Shown here piece by piece: positions 30,369-39,120 of a stretch of DNA of 64,000 bases; position 1 is the first letter of the stretch, and every line of letters begins with the position of its first letter. Source of the stretch: Pseudomonas sp. Irchel s3h14. GTDB lineage: Bacteria; Pseudomonadota; Gammaproteobacteria; Pseudomonadales; Pseudomonadaceae. The translations under genes were made by a program, and so were the position numbers. Location of the stretch: assembly GCF_900187425.1 (NCBI RefSeq), contig NZ_FYDJ01000002.1, positions 372,001 through 436,000 of the forward strand. The letters are read 5' to 3'. A model generated the notes under the pieces. That model had not been told where the DNA came from, did not search any database, and was given only the letters and a program-made list of their open reading frames with translations.

Positions 30369-31892
30369 TCAGTTCAGGTTCGGTAACACTTTGTGCAGCA
30401 AAATCGGGTCTTTCAAAACGGCGGCGGCACTGGCGATGTCCGGTGCCAGCCAGCGGTCCTGGTCGTAGGCCGGAACTCGCTCGCGCAGCAGACGCCAGGC
30501 GGCATCGGTACCGGCGCCGAAGCGTTGCTCTTTCAAGAATTCAAACGCCTGAGCCGCCAGCAAGTACTCGATGGCAAGGATCTGCGTGCAGTTTTCCAGA
30601 GCGCGATGCAGCTTCAGCGCGGCGTTGGTGCCCATGCTCAAATGGTCTTCCTGCAGGCCCGAGGTGACGTAGTTGTCGAGTACCGCCGGTTGCGCCAACT
30701 GGCGGTTTTCCGCACACAGGGATGCGGCGACGTACTGGACGATCATCATCCCGGAGTTCACCCCCGGATTGGCCACCAGGAATGCCGGCAAACCGCTGAC
30801 ATGCGGGTTGATCAAGCGATCCAGGCGACGTTCGGCGATGGAGCCGATTTCCGCCATGGCGATGGCCAGCAAATCCGCCGCCAATGCCACGGATTGACCG
30901 TGTGGGTTAGCCTGGGACACCACCCGGAAGTCGTCCGGCGTGCCCAGCAGCATCGGGTTGTCGGTGACCGAGTTGAGTTCGGTTTCAATCTGCTTTTTCG
31001 CGTGTTCAAGCTGATCGCGAGCAGCGCCGTGAACTTGTGGAATCGAGCGGATGCTCAACGCATCCTGCGTACGAATGCCTTTACTGCCGGCAATCACTTC
31101 ACTGCCATCGAGCAACGCACGCAGGTTGATGCCGACTTGCTGCATACCCGGGTGAGGCTTGAGCGCGATGATCTCGGCATCGAACGCAGCAATCTGACCG
31201 CGCTGGGCTTCGAAGCTCATGGCGCCGATCACGTCGGCCCATTGCACCAGACGCGTGGCGTCCGCGATTGCCAGGCAGCTAAGACCGGACATGCACGGCG
31301 TGCCGTTGACCAGGCACAGGCCATCTTTGGCGCCCAGTTGAACCGGTTGCAGACCTTCTTCGGCCAGGGCTTGCTGCGCGGAAACGATCTGCCCGCGATA
31401 GCTGACATTGCCGACACCCAGCAGCGCAATGCTGATGTGGGCCATGTGGGTCAGATAACCCACCGATCCCTGGGACGGCACTTGCGGGGTGATACCGCGA
31501 TTGAGCAGCGCCAACAGCGCTTCGACCACCCGGCGATGAATGCCGGATTTGCCGTGGCTGTAGTTGCGAACAGCGGCGCAGATGATTGCGCGAGTCTGTT
31601 CGTCGGCCAATGGTGCGCCAACGCCACAGGCGTGACTGAGCAGGGTGTTGCGCGACAGTTGGCTGAGTTGCTCGTCTTTGAGCGAGACATTGCACAGCGC
31701 GCCGAGGCCGGTGTTGACGCCATAGGCGCGCTCACCGCTGACGACGATGCGCTGGACGATCGCCTGGGCATTCTCGATCCGCGCCCAGACCTGTGGTGAC
31801 AGCTCAAGCTGTGCGCCATGACGGGCGACGGCGACCACATCCTGCCAACGCAACGGGGCGTCGGCGATAACGATTTTTTCAGCCTGGGACAT
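30369..31892 (-). CDS. Histidine ammonia-lyase paralogue lacking the MIO triad
   Basis: 507 residues clearly of the aromatic amino-acid lyase family ([25 protein letters not shown]), aligning end to end with the other HutH. The cofactor region reads [12 protein letters not shown]: the Ala-Ser-Gly triad is absent, with three residues fewer and a tyrosine at 146. In [11 protein letters not shown] the usual catalytic tyrosine is Leu279, and the GNFHAEP phenylalanine is replaced (ANPHGQS). Gln276, Arg282 and QEDH are kept. The frame is open and clean, so it is not decaying randomly. The ATG at 31892 has ACGAGG six bases upstream. Standard HAL chemistry is not expected; a different reaction, binding role or regulatory subunit is possible. 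Confidence 0.9.
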   Translation of the reverse strand: MSQAEKIVIADAPLRWQDVVAVARHGAQLELSPQVWARIENAQAIVQRIVVSGERAYGVNTGLGALCNVSLKDEQLSQLSRNTLLSHACGVGAPLADEQTRAIICAAVRNYSHGKSGIHRRVVEALLALLNRGITPQVPSQGSVGYLTHMAHISIALLGVGNVSYRGQIVSAQQALAEEGLQPVQLGAKDGLCLVNGTPCMSGLSCLAIADATRLVQWADVIGAMSFEAQRGQIAAFDAEIIALKPHPGMQQVGINLRALLDGSEVIAGSKGIRTQDALSIRSIPQVHGAARDQLEHAKKQIETELNSVTDNPMLLGTPDDFRVVSQANPHGQSVALAADLLAIAMAEIGSIAERRLDRLINPHVSGLPAFLVANPGVNSGMMIVQYVAASLCAENRQLAQPAVLDNYVTSGLQEDHLSMGTNAALKLHRALENCTQILAIEYLLAAQAFEFLKEQRFGAGTDAAWRLLRERVPAYDQDRWLAPDIASAAAVLKDPILLHKVLPNLN

Positions 31893-31940
31893 CTTCAACC
31901 TCGTGCGTACAACTTGAATATTGATGCAGCTTTGCCGACG

Positions 31941-32009
31941 CTATCGCGAGCGAGCTTTGCTCCTACGGGTTTCACCACGGACCTGTAGGAGCAAGGCTTG
32001 CCCGCGATG
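31941..32009. repeat. REP pair (REPIN-like) between hutV and the HutH paralogue
   Basis: Short form: TATCGCGAGCGAGCTTTGCTCC faces GGAGCAAGGCTTGCCCGCGA across about 25 bases. Lies inside the hut operon. Confidence 0.8.
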
Positions 32010-32034
32010 AGGCCAGCACAAACACCGCAAACCT

Positions 32035-32865
32035 TTAAACCACCGCAGCCCGACGCTGAACGAACCGGTCGACATACTCATCCGCTGGCGAATGCAGGAT
32101 CTCTCTTGGCGTGCCGACCTGAATCAGGCGGCCATCCTTGAGAATCGCAATGCGGTTGCCGATACGCACGGCCTCGTCGAGGTCGTGGGTGATGAAGACG
32201 ATGGTCTTGTGCAGGGTCTTTTGCAGTTCCAGCAACTGGTCCTGCATCTCGGCGCGAATCAGCGGGTCGAGGGCACTGAAGGCTTCGTCCATCAGGATGA
32301 TGTCGGTGTCCGCCGCCAACGCGCGGGCCAGGCCAACACGCTGACGCATACCGCCCGAGAGCTGATGCGGGTATTTGTTTTCGTAGCCCTTGAGGCCCAC
32401 GGTGTTGATCCAGTGCAGCGCACGCTCGGAGCACATTTGCTTGGTCTCGCCACGCACTTTCAAGCCGTAGGCGACGTTATCCACCACGGTCTTGTGCGGC
32501 AGCAGGCCGAAGCTCTGGAACACCATGCTGATCTTGTGCCGGCGAAATTCGCGCAGGGCTTCCATGTCGTATTGCAGGATGTCCACGCCGTCCACCAGGA
32601 TCGCGCCGCTGGTCGGGTCGATCAGGCGATTGAAGTGGCGCACCAGGGTCGATTTGCCGGAACCCGACAGGCCCATGATCACGAAGATCTCACCGGTGCC
32701 GATGCTCAGGGACAAGTCGTTCACGCCGACCACACAGCCGGTTTCGGACAGCACCTGATCCTTGGTTTTGCCCTGGCCGATCATGGCCAGCGCATCCTTG
32801 GAACGGTTGCCGAAAATCTTGAAGACGTTTTTGACTTCGATCTTGCTGATGGCTTCGTTGTTCAT
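32035..32865 (-). CDS. hutV: Histidine/urocanate-cluster ABC transporter ATPase
   Basis: A 276-residue OpuAA/ProV-type ATP-binding protein: Walker A GLSGSGKST, signature LSGGMRQRVG, Walker B ILMDEAFSALD, switch ITHDLDEA. It lacks the C-terminal CBS pair of osmoprotectant ProV proteins. Start overlaps the hutW stop by four bases. Corresponds to PA5096-5094-type hutXWV clusters, which import histidine in pseudomonads. Confidence 0.92.
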   Translation of the reverse strand: MNNEAISKIEVKNVFKIFGNRSKDALAMIGQGKTKDQVLSETGCVVGVNDLSLSIGTGEIFVIMGLSGSGKSTLVRHFNRLIDPTSGAILVDGVDILQYDMEALREFRRHKISMVFQSFGLLPHKTVVDNVAYGLKVRGETKQMCSERALHWINTVGLKGYENKYPHQLSGGMRQRVGLARALAADTDIILMDEAFSALDPLIRAEMQDQLLELQKTLHKTIVFITHDLDEAVRIGNRIAILKDGRLIQVGTPREILHSPADEYVDRFVQRRAAVV

Positions 32866-33713
32866 TTGCTCACCTCATGCCGTGCCCGACCGTACGCCTG
32901 CGTAATACGGTCGATAACCACTGCCAGAATCACGATCGCCAGACCGGCCTCAAGACCACGTCCGACGTTGAGGGTCTGAATCCCCACCAACACGTCTTCG
33001 CCCAAACCACGGGCACCGATCATCGAGGCAATCACTACCATCGACAGGGCCATCATGGTGGTCTGGTTAATCCCGGCCATGATGCTCGGCAGGGCCAGCG
33101 GAAGTTGCACGCCAAACAGTTGCTGCCAGCGGTTGGCACCGAAGGCGTTGATCGCTTCCATCACTTCGCCGTCGACCTGGCGAATACCCAGATCAGTCAG
33201 GCGGATCAGCGGTGGTGCCGCGTAGATCACGGTGGCGAAAATCGCCGGGACCTTGCCCAGGCCGAACAGCATCAGCACCGGGATCAGGTACACGAAACTC
33301 GGCATGGTCTGCATGATGTCCAGCAACGGCATCAAGATCGAACGCAAGCGATTGCTGCGCGCCGAAAGAATGCCCAGCGGAATGCCGATCAGTACCGAAA
33401 TGATCGTCGCCACCATCATCAGCGCCAGGGTCTGCATCAGCTTGTCCCAGAGGCCGACCGCACCCACCAGGAACAACAAGCCAACGATCACGGCGGTGGT
33501 CACGACTTTGCGGGTCGCGTGCCAGGCAACGCCCGCGACGATGGCCAGCATCAGCCACCAAGGCGCCGCGCGCAGCAGCCCTTCAAGATTGACGATGGCC
33601 CACAGCAGCGTGTCCGAGATTTGCCGGAACACGTCGCCGTAGTTGGTGACCAGCGTATCGACCCAACTGTTGACCCAGTCGGCGATGGAAAAGGTAAAGC
33701 TTTCGGGAAACAT
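32862..33713 (-). CDS. hutW: Histidine-cluster ABC transporter permease
   Basis: A 283-residue ProW-type permease with about six membrane helices and an EAA-like loop (GEVMEAINAFGANRWQQLFGVQLPLALPS). Forms the channel of HutXWV with HutV and the binding protein HutX. Downstream of hutX by 70 bases and overlapping hutV by four. Confidence 0.92.
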   Translation of the reverse strand: MFPESFTFSIADWVNSWVDTLVTNYGDVFRQISDTLLWAIVNLEGLLRAAPWWLMLAIVAGVAWHATRKVVTTAVIVGLLFLVGAVGLWDKLMQTLALMMVATIISVLIGIPLGILSARSNRLRSILMPLLDIMQTMPSFVYLIPVLMLFGLGKVPAIFATVIYAAPPLIRLTDLGIRQVDGEVMEAINAFGANRWQQLFGVQLPLALPSIMAGINQTTMMALSMVVIASMIGARGLGEDVLVGIQTLNVGRGLEAGLAIVILAVVIDRITQAYGRARHEVSK

Positions 33714-33783
33714 AAGAGACTCTCAATCAAGGGGTTGCGATCAAGCATCCGACTGCCGCTCAGGGCAGTCGGAGAGGCTCAAC

Positions 33784-34752
33784 CTACAAGGCCGCGTCGA
33801 TCTTTTTGGCTGCGTCTTCGCTCACCCATGCGTGCCAGACTTCAGGATGTTCCTTGAGGAAGATTTTCGCCAGTTTTGGTGACTCGATCCGCTCTTTGGC
33901 CATGCGCCCGAGGTTCTGGTTGAGCAGGTCGATTGGCAGGTTGACCTTCTCCAGCACAGCCACCAGTTCCGGGGCTTGTTCGTGGAAAGTCTTGGACAGG
34001 CCGACCTTGATGGTCACTTGCTTGTTCACACCTGGTTTCTCATCGAGTTTCACCAGGTCAACCTGGCCCATCAGCGGGGTTGGCGACCAGTAGTAGAACA
34101 GGATCGGCTCGCCACGCTTGTAGCTCGACAGCACCGCGGCATCCAGCGCCGGGCCGGTGCCCGGACGGAAGTTGGTGTAGGTGCTTTCCAGGCCGTAGCT
34201 TTTCAGCATTTCGCTGTTGTCCAGCTCACAGGTCCAGCCGGCCGGGCAGTTATAGAAACGGCCCTTGGATGGCTCTTCCTGATCCTTGAACACTGCAGCG
34301 TATTTACCCAGATCGGCGATCGCTTTCAGGTCCGGAGCTTTAGGCTCCAGCTTGCGCTTGGCGTCGCCTTCGATCACGTAACGCGGCACGTACCAACCTT
34401 CGACAGCACCCACGACAGGCGCGCCGACACCGACAACTTTGCCGGCCTTCTCGGCCTTGTTCCAGACTTCGCTACGACCAACCCACTCTTCGGCAAACAC
34501 TTGAATATCGTTGCTGCTCAGGGCGTTTTCCATGGTGATGGAGTTGCCCGGCAGGCTGTCGGTCTTGCAGTCGTAGCCTTTCTCCAACACGACTTGCATC
34601 ACGTCGGTCAGCAGCATGGCGCTTTCCCAGTTCAGGCCGGCGAATTTCACCGGTTTGCCCGACTCGCACCAACCCGCCGCCTGAGTGGCGCCGGCGCTGG
34701 CCAGCAGGCCCATGGAAAGCAATGTGGTCAGCAGGGTCTTGTTCGATTTCAT
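33784..34752 (-). CDS. hutX: Histidine-cluster ABC transporter binding protein
   Basis: 322 residues. Signal peptide TLLTTLLSMGLLASAGATQA, then a mature glycine-betaine-type binding fold (CESGKPVKFAGLNWESAMLL, ILFYYWSPTPLMGQ). The family includes histidine- and betaine-binding members; the hut context supports histidine. The ATG at 34752 has AGGAG nine bases upstream; the longer frame to 34821 is rejected. Confidence 0.9.
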   Translation of the reverse strand: MKSNKTLLTTLLSMGLLASAGATQAAGWCESGKPVKFAGLNWESAMLLTDVMQVVLEKGYDCKTDSLPGNSITMENALSSNDIQVFAEEWVGRSEVWNKAEKAGKVVGVGAPVVGAVEGWYVPRYVIEGDAKRKLEPKAPDLKAIADLGKYAAVFKDQEEPSKGRFYNCPAGWTCELDNSEMLKSYGLESTYTNFRPGTGPALDAAVLSSYKRGEPILFYYWSPTPLMGQVDLVKLDEKPGVNKQVTIKVGLSKTFHEQAPELVAVLEKVNLPIDLLNQNLGRMAKERIESPKLAKIFLKEHPEVWHAWVSEDAAKKIDAAL

Positions 34753-34821
34753 TGTAGTGACGCTCCTAATCATGAGTTGGCTTACGGCAGTCAAGAGGCA
34801 TCCAGCCCTGTCCACGTCCAA

Positions 34822-36294
34822 TCAGGCCTGCGCCGAAGCGCGACCGGCCCCGCTTGTTATAGGTGCTGCATCGCTGTCCTGCTCGACTGGCAGAATCAGG
34901 TGATCGGGTACTGCGCTGTGCCATTTTTTCGCGCACACGTAATACAGGCCTGCGGGAAGCACCAGACCGATGATCCAGGAAATATCCACGCCACCCAGAG
35001 CATCCACCAGCGGACCGGTATAGAACTTGGTGGAGATGAACGGCAGTTGCACCAGCACACCGAAGACATAGACGCTGATACCGAGGGGGTTCCAGCGGCC
35101 GTAGCGACCGTTCGGATCGGCCAGCGCCGGCACGTCATAGCGCTCGCGAGTGATGCAGTAGTAGTCCACCAGGTTGATCGCGCTCCATGGCGTGAAGAAC
35201 GCCAGCAAGAACAGGATGAAAGACTTGAACGCACCGAGGAACGAGTGCTGACCGAGCAGCGCGATCAGGGTCGCAGCACCGACGATGAACAGCACGAAGA
35301 CCAGACGCTGCAAGCGCGTTACCTGCAGGTTGCCTCGGAAACCACTGATGATGGTCGCAATGCACATGAAGCTGCCGTACGAGTTCAGCGTGGAGATGGT
35401 GACCTTGCCGAACGCGATGCTGAAGTACAGCAATGCTGCGGTCGCACCGGTACCGCCCAAACCAACGATGTAGGCCACTTCGTGCCCGGCGAATTGCCCA
35501 TTGGCAGAAGCTGCAGCAAACACGCCCAAGACCATCGCCACCTGTGCACCAATGACCGAACCTGCGCCGGCGGCAAAAAAGGTTTTCACCGAGGAAATCT
35601 TGCTCGGCAGGTAACGGGAATAGTCAGCCACATACGGGCCGAAGGCGATCTGCCAGGACGCCGCGAGCGACACCGCGAGCAGGAAACTGCTCCAGCTGAA
35701 GTGGCGGATTTGCAACAGGGCGCCAACGTCAACCTGGCTCATCAGGCGGCTGAACAGATAAACAAAGGCAATCACGCCAATGACACTGGCAACACGGCCG
35801 ATCCAATGGATCACCCGATAACCGAGCACCGTAACCAGCACGATGACACTGGCGAAAAGGAAGATACCGACGGTGTCGCTGACGCCAAACAACTGGCCCA
35901 GCGCCTGGCCGGAAAGCACGGTGCCCGTCGCGGTGAAACCGAGGTACATCAGACAGACCAGCACGATCGGGATGGCCGCGCCATACACGCCGAACTGTAC
36001 CCGGCTGGAGATCATCTGCGGCAGGCCAAGCTTGGGCCCTTGTGCCGCATGCAGCGCCATTACGCCACCGCCAAGCAGTTGGCCGATCAACAGACCGATC
36101 AACGACCAGAACACGTCACCGCCCAGCACCACGGCCAGGGCCCCGGTGACAATCGCAGTGATTTGCAGGTTGGCACCCATCCACAGGGTGAACTGGCTCA
36201 ACAGACGACCGTGTCTCTCCGCTTCCGGGATGTAGTCGATCGAACGTTTCTCGATCAACGGTTTACTGCCTGCACGATCGCTGTTAACAGCCAT
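34822..36294 (-). CDS. NCS1-family transporter, probable urocanate permease
   Basis: A 490-residue NCS1 (cytosine/purine/allantoin) transporter with about 12 membrane helices, e.g. LGGDVFWSLIGLLIGQLLGG and TPWSAINLVDYY. It is directly downstream of hutU, where SBW25 carries the permease named HutTu, assigned to urocanate. Substrate inferred from that. ATG at 36294. Confidence 0.85.
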   Translation of the reverse strand: MAVNSDRAGSKPLIEKRSIDYIPEAERHGRLLSQFTLWMGANLQITAIVTGALAVVLGGDVFWSLIGLLIGQLLGGGVMALHAAQGPKLGLPQMISSRVQFGVYGAAIPIVLVCLMYLGFTATGTVLSGQALGQLFGVSDTVGIFLFASVIVLVTVLGYRVIHWIGRVASVIGVIAFVYLFSRLMSQVDVGALLQIRHFSWSSFLLAVSLAASWQIAFGPYVADYSRYLPSKISSVKTFFAAGAGSVIGAQVAMVLGVFAAASANGQFAGHEVAYIVGLGGTGATAALLYFSIAFGKVTISTLNSYGSFMCIATIISGFRGNLQVTRLQRLVFVLFIVGAATLIALLGQHSFLGAFKSFILFLLAFFTPWSAINLVDYYCITRERYDVPALADPNGRYGRWNPLGISVYVFGVLVQLPFISTKFYTGPLVDALGGVDISWIIGLVLPAGLYYVCAKKWHSAVPDHLILPVEQDSDAAPITSGAGRASAQA

Positions 36295-36334
36295 GATTCA
36301 ACCTCTGTGGATTGTTATTGGAATTCACTCGGTC

Positions 36335-36420
36335 CCTGTAGGAGCTGAGCTTGCTCGCGATAGCGGTGTATCTGATGCACAGCGTTATCGTTCATCGCGA
36401 GCAAGCTTTGCTCCTACGGG
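36335..36420. repeat. REP pair (REPIN-like) between hutU and the NCS1 permease
   Basis: GTAGGAGCTGAGCTTGCTCGCG faces TCGCGAGCAAGCTTTGCTCC across about 40 bases, just after the hutU stop. Confidence 0.85.
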
Positions 36421-36426
36421 CAAGCA

Positions 36427-38109
36427 TTACTTGCCGGTAATCATCGGCAGGTTCAGACCCTGTTCCTTGGCGCAGTCGATCGCGATCTGATAACCCGCAT
36501 CGGCGTGACGCATGACACCGGTAGCCGGGTCGTTGTGCAGGACGCGAGCGATACGCTCGGCCGCTTCGTCAGTACCGTCGCAGACAATCACCATGCCCGA
36601 GTGCTGGGAGAAACCCATGCCGACGCCGCCACCGTGGTGCAGGGAAACCCAGGTCGCGCCGCTCGCGGTGTTGAGCAGAGCGTTGAGCAGTGGCCAGTCG
36701 GACACGGCATCGGAACCATCCTGCATCGATTCGGTTTCGCGGTTCGGGCTGGCTACCGAACCGGAGTCCAGGTGGTCGCGACCGATCACGATTGGCGCGG
36801 ACAATTCACCGCTGCGAACCATTTCGTTGAATGCCAGACCGAGCTTGGCGCGCAGGCCCAGGCCAACCCAGCAGATACGTGCCGGCAGACCCTGGAAGCT
36901 GATGCGCTCGCGCGCCATGTCCAGCCAGTTGTGCAGATGCGCGTCGTCCGGGATCAGTTCTTTGACCTTGGCGTCGGTTTTGTAGATGTCTTCGGCGTTG
37001 CCCGACAGTGCAGCCCAACGGAACGGGCCGATACCACGGCAGAACAGCGGACGGATGTAAGCGGGTACGAAGCCTGGGAAGTCGAATGCGTTCTCGACGC
37101 CTTCTTCTTGGGCCATCTGACGGATGTTGTTGCCGTAGTCGAAGGTCGGAATGCCCATCTTCTGGAATTCGAGCATCGCTTTAACGTGCACGGCCATGGA
37201 TTGCTTGGCGGCTTTGACCACGGCGGCAGGCTCGGTCTTGGCGCGAGCGCGGTATTCGTCCCAGGTCCAGCCGGCTGGCAGGTAACCGTTGAGCGGGTCG
37301 TGGGCGCTGGTCTGGTCCGTGACCATGTCCGGGCGCACGCCGCGCTTGACCAGTTCCGGCAGGATTTCAGCCGCGTTGCCCAGCAGGGCGATGGAAATCG
37401 CTTTGCCTTCTTTGGTGTATTTGGCGATACGCGCCAGAGCGTCGTCGAGGTCGGTGGCTTGCTCATCGACGTAACGGCTGTTCAAACGGAAGTCGATACT
37501 GACTTGTTGGCATTCGATGTTCAGCGAGCAAGCGCCGGCTAGGGTCGCGGCCAGAGGTTGAGCGCCGCCCATGCCGCCGAGGCCTGCGGTCAGGACCCAA
37601 CGACCCTTCAGGTTATCGTTGTAATGTTGGCGACCGGCTTCGACGAAGGTTTCGTAGGTGCCTTGAACGATGCCCTGGCTGCCGATGTAGATCCAGCTGC
37701 CGGCGGTCATCTGGCCGTACATGGCCAGGCCTTTGGCGTCCAGTTCGTTGAAGTGTTCCCAGCTCGCCCAGTGTGGCACCAGGTTGGAGTTGGCGATAAG
37801 TACGCGCGGAGCGTTGCTGTGGGTCTTGAACACGCCGACCGGCTTGCCGGATTGCACCAGCAGGGTCTCGTCGTCGTTCAGGTTGGTCAGGCTTTCGACG
37901 ATCTTGTCGTAGCATTCCCAGTTACGTGCCGCACGACCGATACCACCGTAAACCACCAATTCTTTAGGGTTCTCGGCGACTTCCGGGTCGAGGTTGTTCA
38001 TCAACATGCGCAGCGGCGCTTCGGTCAGCCAGCTCTTGGCGGTCAGCTTGTTACCGCGAGCAGCGCGGATTTCAACGTCACGAAACTTGGTCATTTTATT
38101 GTCAGTCAC
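36427..38109 (-). CDS. hutU: Urocanate hydratase
   Basis: A 560-residue NAD+-dependent urocanase converting urocanate to imidazolonepropionate. Family segments: [33 protein letters not shown] (NAD binding), and late [17 protein letters not shown] start at 38109 with GAGGAG eight bases upstream; a downstream ATG at 38094 would remove five residues. It is the first gene of the long hut operon, behind a sigma-54 promoter and HutC-type operator. An A-rich ACAATAAAA at the start codon resembles a Crc/Hfq site. Confidence 0.95.
   Translation of the reverse strand: MTDNKMTKFRDVEIRAARGNKLTAKSWLTEAPLRMLMNNLDPEVAENPKELVVYGGIGRAARNWECYDKIVESLTNLNDDETLLVQSGKPVGVFKTHSNAPRVLIANSNLVPHWASWEHFNELDAKGLAMYGQMTAGSWIYIGSQGIVQGTYETFVEAGRQHYNDNLKGRWVLTAGLGGMGGAQPLAATLAGACSLNIECQQVSIDFRLNSRYVDEQATDLDDALARIAKYTKEGKAISIALLGNAAEILPELVKRGVRPDMVTDQTSAHDPLNGYLPAGWTWDEYRARAKTEPAAVVKAAKQSMAVHVKAMLEFQKMGIPTFDYGNNIRQMAQEEGVENAFDFPGFVPAYIRPLFCRGIGPFRWAALSGNAEDIYKTDAKVKELIPDDAHLHNWLDMARERISFQGLPARICWVGLGLRAKLGLAFNEMVRSGELSAPIVIGRDHLDSGSVASPNRETESMQDGSDAVSDWPLLNALLNTASGATWVSLHHGGGVGMGFSQHSGMVIVCDGTDEAAERIARVLHNDPATGVMRHADAGYQIAIDCAKEQGLNLPMITGK
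38094..38102 (-). promoter_or_regulatory. Candidate Crc/Hfq (CA-motif) site at the hutU start
   Basis: ACAATAAAA on the hutU message, within the first codons after the GTG start. CA motifs (AAnAAnAA) near start codons mark Hfq/Crc catabolite repression targets in Pseudomonas, and hut genes are known targets. Short, so weak on its own. Confidence 0.4.
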
Positions 38110-38194
38110 GAAAGAGACTCCTCAGCGATCAATCCAAACCTGAATCAGTGGACGTTGCGAGGAGTCTCGATCGACTCATACGCATACGTCTTTA

Positions 38195-38208
38195 CTTGTA
38201 CATACAAG
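38195..38208. promoter_or_regulatory. HutC-type operator of hutU
   Basis: Palindrome CTTGTACATACAAG with core TGTA-N2-TACA. The same core (TGTATATACA) occurs in the hutC-hutF intergenic region. It lies 5-18 bases downstream of the -12 element at 38213-38229, over the predicted transcription start, so a bound repressor would block initiation. Confidence 0.75.
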
Positions 38209-38212
38209 CATA

Positions 38213-38229
38213 TGCAATCAAGCGGCCAA
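38213..38229 (-). promoter_or_regulatory. Sigma-54 promoter of the hut operon
   Basis: On the - strand, TTGGCCGCTTGATTGCA matches YTGGCACGrNNNTTGCW at the GG (-24) and GC (-12) pairs with exact spacing. Predicted start near 38203, about 90 bases upstream of hutU. Sigma-54 control through CbrB or NtrC is known for hut in P. fluorescens. Confidence 0.78.
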
Positions 38230-38332
38230 CTTGCTGGATGAGTGTTCAAGAAAAATTTTGAATGGGCTGGAAAGCGCCTGGATCAAGGGTTCTGGCAAAG
38301 ATGAAATTTTTCGAGGGGATTTTGCGAGGAGG

Positions 38333-38388
38333 GTTACAGCTGTTACTTGAGCGTGGTTTTGCGCCACGCTGGGGCGTTCGGTAACAAG
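38333..38388. promoter_or_regulatory. Inverted GTTAC/GTAAC cluster upstream of the hut promoter
   Basis: GTTACAGCTGTTAC and, 34 bases on, GGTAACA, with a hairpin GCGTGG-TTTTGCG-CCACGC between them. It lies 100-160 bases upstream of the sigma-54 promoter, a fitting place for an enhancer-binding protein. GTTAC/GTAAC half-sites have been described for CbrB; assignment here is tentative. Confidence 0.45.
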
Positions 38389-38412
38389 TTGGTGCGCAGT
38401 TTCGAATCAGAT

Positions 38413-38526
38413 GATCGTTCCCACGCTCTGCGTGGTAACGCCGCCGGGGACGCTCCGCGTCCGCTGTTGCGACGGTGACGCGGAGCGTCACAGGATGCAT
38501 TCCCACGCTGGAGCGTGGGAACGATC
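38413..38526. repeat. Double-hairpin repeat, GATCGTTCCCACGC family
   Basis: About 114 bases; same outer arms (slightly degenerate, GTGGTAACGC and CACGCTGGAGCGTGG) and inner GACGCTCCGCGTC / GACGCGGAGCGTC units. Lies between the hutD stop and the hutU regulatory region and separates hutCD from hutU. Confidence 0.9.
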
Positions 38527-38541
38527 AGTGGAGGTGTTGGA

Positions 38542-39111
38542 TCAGCGTGCAGTCAATTCGATCACACAGCAGGCGCCATTGCTGGAGACTTCCAGCAGGC
38601 CGGCATTACCGTCGAGTTGCAGGCAATCATGGCGACCAAGTTGTGAGGCGCTGTTACCGACCTTCACTTCAAGCTCGTCGGTGACACTGAACACAAGCAC
38701 GGTACCCGCCGAGCTGAAAAACCGCTGCTCGCCGTCCAGCCACTGCAATCGCGCGCTATAACGCTGCGGCGCATAAATCAGGTTGAAGTCGCGAATCGGC
38801 CCACCGAGCAATGTGCAGGAAACCTGGCTCTCGCCGCTGAAGGCAAATGGGTCCAGCGGTAACAGTGGCTGCGTGTCCTGGCCATCTACCCGCAAGGTCA
38901 TGCCGTCACCTTGCAGCACAGTGATCACTCGCTCATAGCCGGCGAATGTCGAGAAACCACCCGACTCGCCGATATCGGCAATCGACAGACGCCAGCCGAA
39001 ACCCTCAAGACCGGCACCGCCATCACGGGTGATTTCTTCAGTGCTGCCGCCGCCGTTTTTCCATGGCATGCGTGGGTAATCTATTGCACGTAGAACCTTG
39101 AACTGACTCAT
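38542..39111 (-). CDS. hutD: HutD family protein
   Basis: A 189-residue cupin-fold protein of the HutD family (PRMPWKNGGGSTEEITR, SIADIGESGGFSTFAGYERVITVLQG). In P. fluorescens it is reported to limit hut expression, perhaps by binding a pathway intermediate. Starts 9 bases after the hutC stop, forming a hutCD operon. Confidence 0.92.
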   Translation of the reverse strand: MSQFKVLRAIDYPRMPWKNGGGSTEEITRDGGAGLEGFGWRLSIADIGESGGFSTFAGYERVITVLQGDGMTLRVDGQDTQPLLPLDPFAFSGESQVSCTLLGGPIRDFNLIYAPQRYSARLQWLDGEQRFFSSAGTVLVFSVTDELEVKVGNSASQLGRHDCLQLDGNAGLLEVSSNGACCVIELTAR

Positions 39112-39120
39112 TTATGCTCT

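Larger units (their letters stand above)
38110..38541. other. hutU regulatory region
   Basis: 432 bases without a gene, holding from right to left a double-hairpin repeat, the inverted GTTAC/GTAAC cluster, the sigma-54 promoter and the HutC-type operator, and the hutU leader. Confidence 0.8.

Noticed and set aside
28721..31892. The two hutH genes as a simple recent duplication
   Set aside because: They differ widely in sequence, including the catalytic core, so they are old paralogues and not a fresh tandem copy.
33976..36348. A 790-residue open frame on + opposite hutX and the NCS1 permease
   Set aside because: It spans two genes and their intergenic gap on the other strand and has no family signature.
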